Virus record (IMG/VR): IMGVR_UViG_3300032163_000074
Span: 1-30,409 of that record
Source: a virus
Direction: 5' to 3' (one strand)
Length of the DNA stretch: 30,409 nucleotides
The notes below the pieces were generated by a model. The model worked only from the letters and a program-made list of their open reading frames with translations. It was not told where the DNA came from and did no database searches. Numbering within the stretch: position 1 is the first letter of the stretch; every line of letters begins with the position of its first letter. The position numbers and the translations under genes were made by a program. Shown here in pieces: positions 1 to 5,346 of the stretch.

Positions 1-127
1 CCATGTAGGCTAGGCCTAGGGTTGGACCGCCTGACTGGTCTCGCTAGGGGTACGTTGGTGTAGGCGTGGGGCTAGCTCCTGGAGTAGAAGCGTGCAGGTC
101 GGGGTAGTGATCAGAGTGAGGCCTGCT
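1..127. repeat. Left copy of a perfect 127-bp inverted terminal repeat
   Basis: Bases 1-127 are the exact reverse complement of 30283-30409; identity breaks at base 128 (A here, C expected from the other end). The repeat holds a 10-bp palindrome CTAGGCCTAG at 10-19, three closely spaced TAGG units within 7-19, and one copy of the dispersed motif GGTACGT at 49-55. On the minus strand it encodes the last 36 codons and stop of the lipoprotein gene. It could be a true linear-genome terminal repeat, an inversion-site repeat, or the inner edge of a longer repeat cut by assembly. Confidence 0.97.
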
Positions 128-486
128 AGCCCAGCTCCGCTGGGGTGTGGGGCCAGCTTGGTCCTGATGGTGGTGCCGTCAGGGAGGCTTGGGCAAGTAG
201 CTTCTAGGAGGCAGCTAGACGACAAGGAATAGGGGCAGTCCGTACCGCCGATAGATAGGATGCCTGTTGGGAGGACGAATAGGGTGTCGTCGCCTGTGAC
301 CATGTCCTCAGGACAGGAGCCGGCTTTGTACTCGTGGTGGAGAATGTATTCGCCAAACACAGCCCGGCAGGGGGCCGGTTGCGCCAATGTCAAAGGCTTG
401 GGTGGTAGTGGTGGGTTGGTTTTAGCCGCCGGTGTGGTTGAGCAGGCCGTCAGTGCCAGGAGTGCTGCTAGGAGGGGTCTGTGCAT
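16..486 (-). CDS. Putative small lipoprotein ending inside the terminal repeat
   Basis: A 156-aa product with an N-terminal signal (basic MHR, hydrophobic LLAALLAL) followed by a lipobox-like LTAC. It is therefore predicted to be lipidated on Cys15 and exported. A proline-rich linker (about residues 23-34) leads to a body with several Cys (about 40, 58, 84, 92, 97), suggesting disulfides in the periplasm or outer membrane. No family was recognised. It is the last gene of the leftward cassette and its last 36 codons lie in the inverted repeat, so the same codons occur without a gene start at the right end. A Shine-Dalgarno is only weakly present (GGGAG directly before the ATG). The role could be host-surface modification or lysis; both are guesses. 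Confidence 0.75.
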   Translation of the reverse strand: MHRPLLAALLALTACSTTPAAKTNPPLPPKPLTLAQPAPCRAVFGEYILHHEYKAGSCPEDMVTGDDTLFVLPTGILSIGGTDCPYSLSSSCLLEATCPSLPDGTTIRTKLAPHPSGAGLAGLTLITTPTCTLLLQELAPRLHQRTPSETSQAVQP

Positions 487-511
487 ACTCCCAGTATTGC
501 ACCGGAAGTTG

Positions 512-538
512 GTTACGGAAAGTAACGGAAAGTGTTAC
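512..538. promoter_or_regulatory. Short symmetric repeat in the gap before the lipoprotein gene
   Basis: In the 48-nt gap between two minus-strand genes lies GTTAC-GGAAA-GTAAC-GGAAA-GTGTTAC. The GTTAC/GTAAC arms form a perfect 5-bp inverted repeat and the GGAAA spacer is repeated. It could be a small operator or a weak RNA hairpin controlling the lipoprotein gene. No T-tract follows, so it is not a convincing terminator. Confidence 0.3.
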
Positions 539-702
539 TTTGGGCCAAACTTTTGGTCCTCGAGCGCATCAATGGCCTTGTCAGCCGCGTCGATTACCGC
601 TTGTGGGGGCGCTTCAGGATGGTGCTGAAGCAGTTCTATGATGGCGGCGTATGGGACAAGTGGCAGGAGCAGTCGCAGGGCATCTAGGACGGCGGTTAGC
701 AT
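535..702 (-). CDS. Short hydrophobic-start protein, 55 aa
   Basis: The start codon overlaps the previous stop (TGATG at 704-700), a strong sign of translational coupling, and the frame runs 55 codons to TAA. The N-terminal half (MLTAVLDALRLLLPLVPYAAI) is hydrophobic enough for one membrane-associated helix; the C-terminal half is a charged helix (AIDALEDQKFGPK). No family is recognised. Its place in a lysis-type cassette makes a small membrane accessory (for example an antiholin) possible but unproven. Confidence 0.65.
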   Translation of the reverse strand: MLTAVLDALRLLLPLVPYAAIIELLQHHPEAPPQAVIDAADKAIDALEDQKFGPK

Positions 703-1034
703 CAGATGCCTTTACCGAAGAAGTCTTCGAGGTTGAACATGATGGTTTCCTCGGCTCTGACTTGGTTCATGTGTGCAACGAAGTCATTGACGTCGTCCTC
801 ATTGGTATCAGCCGGGTCAAGCCACTCAGCCATTCGTTCGGCTCGGTCTATGTACTTGGTAGCCAAACCCAACTCATCTCGCTCCCACGCAGTCTCGATA
901 TGGTCTTGTGCACGGCCTTCGGTAACGTGGTTCAGGTGCGTTAACAAGTCTGGGTCCGTAGCAAACATAGCGTAGGCCAGGTCATGAGTTTCGGTAGACA
1001 TGGGAACCTCGTAGACAAGTGTGTGGTGGATCAT
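702..1034 (-). CDS. Hypothetical protein, 110 aa
   Basis: An acidic, mostly helical soluble protein of unknown function. The start at 1034 overlaps the preceding TGA as ATGA, which supports it. A second in-frame ATG at 1001 has a better Shine-Dalgarno (GAGG, 5 nt spacing) and would give a 99-aa form. There are no membrane segments and no Cys. The downstream gene overlaps its stop. Confidence 0.65.
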   Translation of the reverse strand: MIHHTLVYEVPMSTETHDLAYAMFATDPDLLTHLNHVTEGRAQDHIETAWERDELGLATKYIDRAERMAEWLDPADTNEDDVNDFVAHMNQVRAEETIMFNLEDFFGKGI

Positions 1035-1180
1035 TTTCGTTTCTCTCTGCGCTGGTAGCGCTCGTACTCATAAATAGGTTCGAAGGCCATGTCTCCAGGG
1101 TCTTTCAGGCTCTGCATGCTCCGGATGATGAGCAGGGCGCTTCGTAGGGCAGCTCTGAGCAGTTTCAGTTCTTCATCCAA
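1031..1180 (-). CDS. Small TTG-start protein, 49 aa
   Basis: The frame opens with TTG three nucleotides after the previous stop. An AAGGA Shine-Dalgarno lies 8 nt upstream, and the frame ends in an ATGA overlap with the next gene. The product begins DEELKLLRAALRSALLIIRS, an amphipathic helix, and ends in a very basic tail (YERYQRREKRK). No family recognised. The gene is supported by context rather than homology. Confidence 0.55.
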   Translation of the reverse strand: MDEELKLLRAALRSALLIIRSMQSLKDPGDMAFEPIYEYERYQRREKRK

Positions 1181-1183
1181 GCG

Positions 1184-1447
1184 CTATTCCTTTCCAGCAT
1201 CAACTGAGGGATGTTTCGCCCACTCGGCCAGGATACGAGCACGCACCGCTCGGCGGCAATCATCCGCCTCTTGTCTAGTCTTGCTGATCTCCACGCAGAT
1301 GATCTGCTCTGCGCTGTAGGCGGCTACGTCCGGCGCAGGGGTAGCGCAGCCGGTGATGGCTCCAGCTACACCAACGACAGTCGCTGTGGCGATGATAATT
1401 GCGCCAAGGACCAGCACAACCCAGCCAACCCCTTGCTTGGCGGTCAT
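1184..1447 (-). CDS. Putative lipoprotein or spanin-like membrane protein, 87 aa
   Basis: A long hydrophobic N-terminal stretch (about residues 7-33) ends in a lipobox-like ITGC with Cys at about 34. A short extracytoplasmic domain with Cys pairs follows (IICVEISKTR, DDCRRAV) and is predicted helical. The size and layout suit an outer-membrane spanin subunit (Rz1-like) or another small phage lipoprotein; if the Cys is not modified it would be a single-pass membrane protein. Its ATG overlaps the stop of the two-helix membrane gene (ATGA). Context with endolysin and holin-like genes supports a lysis role, but no sequence signature proves it. Confidence 0.7.
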   Translation of the reverse strand: MTAKQGVGWVVLVLGAIIIATATVVGVAGAITGCATPAPDVAAYSAEQIICVEISKTRQEADDCRRAVRARILAEWAKHPSVDAGKE

Positions 1448-1602
1448 GGCAAATCCTTGTGGGTGTCAAGAAGAAACGCGGCAGCGGTTGCCAGAATACC
1501 GAGCAACGTACCCGGCACAGGAAGCCCTTTCCACTGCAACACAACTACCGCCGCAGTAAGGGAGACCACCAACGTGACGTTCATCCAATTGAGATTTTTC
1601 AT
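1444..1602 (-). CDS. Two-helix membrane peptide, holin-like, 52 aa
   Basis: The gene is locked to both neighbours by ATGA overlaps (1599-1602 and 1444-1447). The product has two hydrophobic segments, about residues 9-23 (TLVVSLTAAVVVL) and 30-45 (PGTLLGILATAAAFLL), joined by a short turn, with a charged end DTHKDLP. This is the topology of small class II holins. The reading frame includes one copy of the GGTACGT motif. The holin call rests on topology and the lysis neighbourhood only. Confidence 0.6.
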   Translation of the reverse strand: MKNLNWMNVTLVVSLTAAVVVLQWKGLPVPGTLLGILATAAAFLLDTHKDLP

Positions 1603-1805
1603 CCTAGCTCCAGTTTCAGTTCCAGCACCTCGGCCAGAAGTTGTTGTTTATCGTGTGCAACTTTGATTAGCCTGGCAACAGCGAAGTCGAAGGCTAGGGA
1701 CGCGTTGGGTACATCAACCGTAGCCAGGATCTCCTGGGCTTTGCACGGGGTGCGCCGTAGTGCTTGGGTTAGGTACGTTAGGGCTGAGTGCTCGACTAGG
1801 TTCAT
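1599..1805 (-). CDS. Small helical protein, 68 aa
   Basis: The start overlaps the previous stop as ATGA (1802-1805). The product is almost wholly predicted helix, with a leucine-rich C-terminal end (QQLLAEVLELKLELG) that could form a short coiled coil. There is no membrane segment. Function unknown. Confidence 0.6.
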   Translation of the reverse strand: MNLVEHSALTYLTQALRRTPCKAQEILATVDVPNASLAFDFAVARLIKVAHDKQQLLAEVLELKLELG

Positions 1806-1996
1806 ACCGGACCCCAGACCACACCAAGTCTTTTGAAGGGGCGTTTTTCATACCGCAGTTTACAGAGTGCGTGGTTTTTGGCGTCGTTTAGGGTGTATAT
1901 GCCAGCAAGCCTCTTTACGGTTGTCCATTCAGCGTAGCTGGTCCTGTACCACCGAATATTATCTTCATCTACCATGTAGACTACCGCTCTCATCAT
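1802..1996 (-). CDS. Small basic hypothetical protein, 64 aa
   Basis: I chose the ATG at 1996 because it overlaps the TGA of the preceding gene (ATGA) and has a GAGGGG Shine-Dalgarno just upstream. A second ATG at 1993 is equally placed. The longer open frame reaching back to 2071 would overlap the preceding gene by 79 nt and is unlikely. The product mixes aromatic residues (WYRTSYAEW) with a basic C-terminal half (KLRYEKRPFKRL). No family recognised. Confidence 0.6.
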   Translation of the reverse strand: MMRAVVYMVDEDNIRWYRTSYAEWTTVKRLAGIYTLNDAKNHALCKLRYEKRPFKRLGVVWGPV

Positions 1997-2370
1997 TTGC
2001 CCCTCAATAGGTAGGACATGGTCCAGCCAACTACATTGGATATGACCACGGCTAGTCCTGCGATACCCCACCTAGTCCAGTACTTGAAACTCTCCTGGCT
2101 AGCGTCGCGCTCTGCCTTGATACGGTCTACTCGCTCCTGTTCCGTCTCTTCAACAGTGGCCTCAAGCCCCTCAACCTTTTTAGCAAGCGCTACTACACGC
2201 GCCCTAGAAGCGCGCCGGGTGTCAACCAGGCTATCTCTAATCTCGGCCACTTCTTGCTCAAGTCTGGCTTGACCCTTGACCAGGTTCTGTACCTGTTCAT
2301 ACATGAGCTCCAGTAGGGTACGTTCAGGTAGCTGCTCGTACGATAGTTTTGGTTTTTCATGGTCAGTCAT
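1993..2370 (-). CDS. XhlA-like coiled-coil protein with C-terminal membrane anchor
   Basis: The ATG at 2370 overlaps the oligoribonuclease stop (ATGA) and follows AAGGGG by 5 nt, so the upstream ATG at 2388 is rejected. The 125-aa product has a charged heptad-like helix (about residues 25-95) and one C-terminal membrane span (about 99-119, WGIAGLAVVISNVVGWTMSYL) with a basic tail (RGK). A coiled coil followed by a single C-terminal span is the layout of XhlA-type haemolysin/holin accessory proteins. An i-spanin would have its span at the N-terminus, so that fits less well. The neighbours (endolysin, small membrane peptide) support a role in lysis. Confidence 0.65.
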   Translation of the reverse strand: MTDHEKPKLSYEQLPERTLLELMYEQVQNLVKGQARLEQEVAEIRDSLVDTRRASRARVVALAKKVEGLEATVEETEQERVDRIKAERDASQESFKYWTRWGIAGLAVVISNVVGWTMSYLLRGK

Positions 2371-2897
2371 GACAACCCCTTGAGCCATCGAAAGCAGGAC
2401 TTGGCGTGTTCCACGCTTGCCACGATGTCGTCATGGGCTCGGTGCGCCGGGGTTCGCTTCTCAAGCGGCATCCCGACTGATCGGCAGAAGAGCCATACAG
2501 CAGACACATCAAAGAGCTGATGCGTAAATCGAGCTGCGAGCTTAGGCATGTGGGCTCTAAGAAACCCCATGTCGAAATGCACTGAGCTTCCCGCGAGCAC
2601 CGGCCGCTCGTACCGGTCGAAAGCGGGCAAAACTCGCTCAAGAAGGGCACCCTCCGCCTTAGCTGCTGTACACGACGATCGCTTACACTCATCTAGCAAC
2701 CCGCTCTTGGTGTGCATTTTCAGCACAAACGTGTCCATCTGCTCCGAGCCGTCTGTCTGTAAAACCCACGTACCCAAACTCTTGGTGTCGAACGGGCGGT
2801 CGAAGTTTGCCTCAAGTACAGCCACTTCAAGGATCTTATCCTTGGCTGGGTCCAGTCCTGTGGTTTCTAGGTCCAGCCAAAAGATCTTGCGGGTCAT
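2367..2897 (-). CDS. orn: Oligoribonuclease-like DEDDh 3'-5' exonuclease
   Basis: The 176-aa product matches the length and motif order of oligoribonuclease. Exo I is DLETTGLD with D9 and E11. HTKSGLL at about 62-68 corresponds to HTASGL of E. coli Orn. Exo II is SVHFDMGFL with D109, followed by MPKLAARFTHQLFDVS, equivalent to the Orn segment MPELEAYFHYRYLDVS. Exo III is HRAHDD with H152 and D157. All four acidic residues and the His are present, so it should be active on 2-5 nt RNA, or on short DNA. It starts in an ATGA overlap with the endolysin gene. An RNA-turnover enzyme between endolysin and holin-type genes is unusual; it may recycle nucleotides or clear pGpG-type dinucleotides. Confidence 0.9.
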   Translation of the reverse strand: MTRKIFWLDLETTGLDPAKDKILEVAVLEANFDRPFDTKSLGTWVLQTDGSEQMDTFVLKMHTKSGLLDECKRSSCTAAKAEGALLERVLPAFDRYERPVLAGSSVHFDMGFLRAHMPKLAARFTHQLFDVSAVWLFCRSVGMPLEKRTPAHRAHDDIVASVEHAKSCFRWLKGLS

Positions 2898-3538
2898 GCG
2901 CTGCTTTCTGATCCGTCAGACGTAGGATCGGTTGGTCCTAATTCATGGTTGGGGGCTTTATCATCAAACCAACCTACCAGCGCAGCTTCGATTTGTGGTT
3001 GAAGCGTGGACAAGGACTTACCGTAGTCGGCTATGTTGCTGGCTGCATCTTGATGTACCCCAGTGTAGTATCTGGAGTTGTACATCTCTTTGGCAAGGTC
3101 CTGGACACCGCAGTCCGCGATCGCCGAGGCCAGGCATCTGGGGCGCTGTTTGTATAGCATCTTTACCAGGTATTCTGCGCCGTCAACGTCGTACTTGAAG
3201 GAGGCGAAGTAGGTGTAGTACCAACCCTGTTTCGGTGCGCTGTCTCGGTGCAGCGCCAGGCCGGGTTGATCTAGGAGTTTCTTAGCCTTGGGTTCGTCTT
3301 TGGGTTCGCCTGGTTTCAGTCCGGCCTGCATATACTTGGCGATCTCGGACAGTTTCAGCGGCCGGGCCGTGCACGCCCCCCAGTTATGCTCCCCAGGCCA
3401 CGCATCTCCACACCTGGTCTCGTGCTCAGCCACACATAGCGCGTAGATGATAACCGACCTGGGTGGTTCGGTTGTGAACTGCCGCAGGTAACCGTCGAGG
3501 CATGCTTGGGCTTTAGTAAGCATTCGTGCATTGTCCAC
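2894..3538 (-). CDS. Putative endolysin of the lysozyme/glucosaminidase fold
   Basis: The 214-aa product lacks a signal peptide. It has a catalytic-Glu-type segment CVAEHETRCGDAW, then HNWGAC (like the NNWG of glucosaminidases), and a later YYTYFASFKYDVDGAEYLV motif resembling the substrate-groove region of lysozyme-superfamily murein hydrolases. The C-terminal 30 residues are acidic and probably disordered. I chose GTG at 3538 because GGAGG lies 8 nt upstream; the longer frame from 3595 would overlap the divergent terminase gene. It is first in the leftward cassette. The exact bond cleaved cannot be told from sequence alone. Confidence 0.65.
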   Translation of the reverse strand: MDNARMLTKAQACLDGYLRQFTTEPPRSVIIYALCVAEHETRCGDAWPGEHNWGACTARPLKLSEIAKYMQAGLKPGEPKDEPKAKKLLDQPGLALHRDSAPKQGWYYTYFASFKYDVDGAEYLVKMLYKQRPRCLASAIADCGVQDLAKEMYNSRYYTGVHQDAASNIADYGKSLSTLQPQIEAALVGWFDDKAPNHELGPTDPTSDGSESSA

Positions 3539-3546
3539 GGGTAACG

Positions 3547-3573
3547 CCTCCAGGGAGGAGTATACTCGGTGCA
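3547..3573. promoter_or_regulatory. Divergent promoter with palindromic -10 box
   Basis: The short region between the leftward endolysin gene and the rightward terminase gene contains AGTATACT (3559-3566), an 8-bp palindrome giving TATACT as a -10 box on both strands. It ends 7 nt before the terminase ATG. Next to it lies CCTCC-AG-GGAGG (3547-3558), which provides the leftward gene with a well-spaced Shine-Dalgarno. The rightward GGAGG sits 15 nt before the ATG, too far for normal use. No good -35 was found for either direction. Confidence 0.4.
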
Positions 3574-4896
3574 ATGAGGCAAAGCGAGCTATCACTGGTC
3601 GAGTTTATCCCCGCGGTAAACCCTCGTATGACTGCGCCTTACCATATGAAAGCGTTCGCAGAGTTGCTAGAGGGGGCGGATGGCGGAAGCGTGAGGGCAA
3701 TGTGTAGCATGCCGATCCGGCACTACAAGACCGAAACAGTCAAGCACGCAATCGCGTGGCTGCTTCTGCGTAATCCGGAACTGCGCATCATCTTCATGAC
3801 GCACTCCGCCCTGTACGCCCAGAATCGTGGGCGAGAGATACGAGACTTGTGTATGCAACTTGGTGTACGCGTGCGCGACGGACACAGCACTATCTCTGAG
3901 TGGCGCACTGACGAGGGTGGGGGAGTTCGGGCCATGAGCGCGCAGCAGTCTGCGCTTGGCGGCGACGTTGACATCCTGGTGGTTGATGACCCTTTCGAGA
4001 GCCAGGAAGCCGCAGATTCTGGGGACGTGCGTCAGATTGTTGACGACACGATAGCGTTTTACACGGCGCGCTTGAGCCGCGGCGGATCGGTGTTCCTGGT
4101 CATGTCTCGGTTCCACAACGACGATGCTATCGGTCGCCGCCAACGTAGGACGGCGGTGAAGTGGGAGTACATCCACCACCGGGCCATTATCGACGAGGGG
4201 TTAGAAACCGAGCAAGCTCTAGCTCCCGAGGTACGTACCCTTGAGGAGCTACACGCCATACGGGCTGAGCTCAAGGAATCCGATCCAACAGAACGTACCT
4301 GGTGGGGGCAGTTCCAGAACGAACCGCGCACGGATATGGGCGACCTGTTCAAGGCGCCTGCACGATACGAGCAGCTACCGGAGTGGCCGGGGTTCAGGGA
4401 CTTCATTGGTGTTGATATGGCATACAGCACCGGTAAGCGTTCGGACTGGTTCGCCCTGGTAGCCGTCCGAGCGTGGCGCGGTCAGTTCTTCGTACGTGAG
4501 GTTCAGAGGCTCAAGGCCGACCTAGGTGACTTGGAGCTGACCATACGCACGGCCTGGGAACGTTACGGTAGGTGTCCTGTGTACTCATACATGTCTGGTC
4601 CCGAAAAGGGGGCAGCTCATTACTTGAATGAGAAGGGTATACCTATCTACGTAATGCCAGCTAGATACGACAAACGTACGAGGGCGCAGAAGACCATCAA
4701 CCTGTGGAACGTTGGTAAGGTCATGGTGCCACAACACGCGCCTTGGGTGGAAGGGTTTCTGTCTAGAATACTTGCATTCCGAGGTGTGGAGGGGGATGAT
4801 GACGATGAGGTAGACGCCTTAGTTAGCGCACATGATGGGGGAGTTTTCTCGTCCGTTACTGCGCCTCAACGACTAGGGAAGCCTTTGTTTGGATGA
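3574..4896 (+). CDS. terL: Terminase large subunit
   Basis: This is the ATP-driven DNA packaging motor with headful or end-cutting nuclease. In the 440-aa product, PIRHYKTE (about 47-54) is the Walker-A-like P-loop, with Tyr where most relatives have Gly. ILVVDD (134-139) is Walker B. MSRFHNDD (about 177-184) matches the coupling motif usually written TRWHxDD. The C-terminal RNase-H-like nuclease starts at FIGVDMAYS (D281) and ends with the acidic DDDDEVDALVSA. The domain order suits the TIGR01630-type terminases. The ATG at 3574 is preferred over GTG at 3526 because homologous terminases begin close to it. It lacks a properly spaced Shine-Dalgarno and may be leaderless. No small subunit is recognisable. 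Confidence 0.93.
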   Translation: MRQSELSLVEFIPAVNPRMTAPYHMKAFAELLEGADGGSVRAMCSMPIRHYKTETVKHAIAWLLLRNPELRIIFMTHSALYAQNRGREIRDLCMQLGVRVRDGHSTISEWRTDEGGGVRAMSAQQSALGGDVDILVVDDPFESQEAADSGDVRQIVDDTIAFYTARLSRGGSVFLVMSRFHNDDAIGRRQRRTAVKWEYIHHRAIIDEGLETEQALAPEVRTLEELHAIRAELKESDPTERTWWGQFQNEPRTDMGDLFKAPARYEQLPEWPGFRDFIGVDMAYSTGKRSDWFALVAVRAWRGQFFVREVQRLKADLGDLELTIRTAWERYGRCPVYSYMSGPEKGAAHYLNEKGIPIYVMPARYDKRTRAQKTINLWNVGKVMVPQHAPWVEGFLSRILAFRGVEGDDDDEVDALVSAHDGGVFSSVTAPQRLGKPLFG

Positions 4897-4929
4897 TATC
4901 GAGGGGTGTGCCGCCCCGAGGAGTTGACC

Positions 4930-5307
4930 ATGGGTGACAATCTGTATGAGACGTATGAAAAGGCCAACGAAGAGGCTAAAAGAATGCTGGCGTCCCCTAC
5001 GCCGGCGGACCGTATGCCTGTGCTTGTTCCTTGCCTTGACGAGGAAATTGGGGTCACGTTTACGGCCGAAGTAGCCAAAAGCAAAACGTTCCCTGATGGT
5101 CGAGTTGTGTGTATACACGACTTTCGCTATCCCAAGAAGCCCGATGGTTTGCCCTTAGATGACACCAAGGAGGCGTGTAAGCTTTGGCGCTGGGAGGTTT
5201 ACCAAGCGGTTTTGAAACGGGTTGTGGGTAAACCGCTTAGCCGTTACATGCGAGCGGACTATCAGTTGAAAATGAAGGTTGACGAGGATAAACAAGCAAA
5301 AAAGTAA
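4930..5307 (+). CDS. Hypothetical protein between terminase and portal, 125 aa
   Basis: The ATG at 4930 follows GAGGAG with 6 nt spacing, which rules out the upstream in-frame start at 4906. The product is soluble. It has a helical N-terminus (YETYEKANEEAKRM), a central β-rich part (CLDEEIGVTFTAEVAK...GRVVCIHDF) and a lysine-rich helical C-terminus. No family recognised. Its place in the packaging block suggests a packaging or head-assembly accessory, or a divergent early gene. Confidence 0.7.
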   Translation: MGDNLYETYEKANEEAKRMLASPTPADRMPVLVPCLDEEIGVTFTAEVAKSKTFPDGRVVCIHDFRYPKKPDGLPLDDTKEACKLWRWEVYQAVLKRVVGKPLSRYMRADYQLKMKVDEDKQAKK

Positions 5308-5309
5308 CA

Positions 5310-5338
5310 TTGCTTCCTTCCCTTACCTACCGTATGAT
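5310..5338 (+). promoter_or_regulatory. Sigma70-type promoter for the portal/head operon
   Basis: TTGCTT (5310-5315), a 17-bp pyrimidine-rich spacer and TATGAT (5333-5338) form a near-consensus vegetative promoter. Only 8 nt separate the -10 box from the portal ATG at 5347, and no Shine-Dalgarno is present. Transcription should therefore begin at or within a few bases of the ATG and give a leaderless mRNA. Confidence 0.6.
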
Positions 5339-5346
5339 TGCGTTGT

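Noticed and set aside
22-50. Possible promoter TTGGAC-17-TAGGGG inside the terminal repeat
   Set aside because: The -10 hexamer matches the consensus poorly and no gene starts at a sensible distance on that strand at the left end.
260-641. Two plus-strand frames opposite the lipoprotein and 55-aa genes
   Set aside because: No ribosome binding site, low-complexity composition, and the minus-strand genes are coupled to their neighbours.
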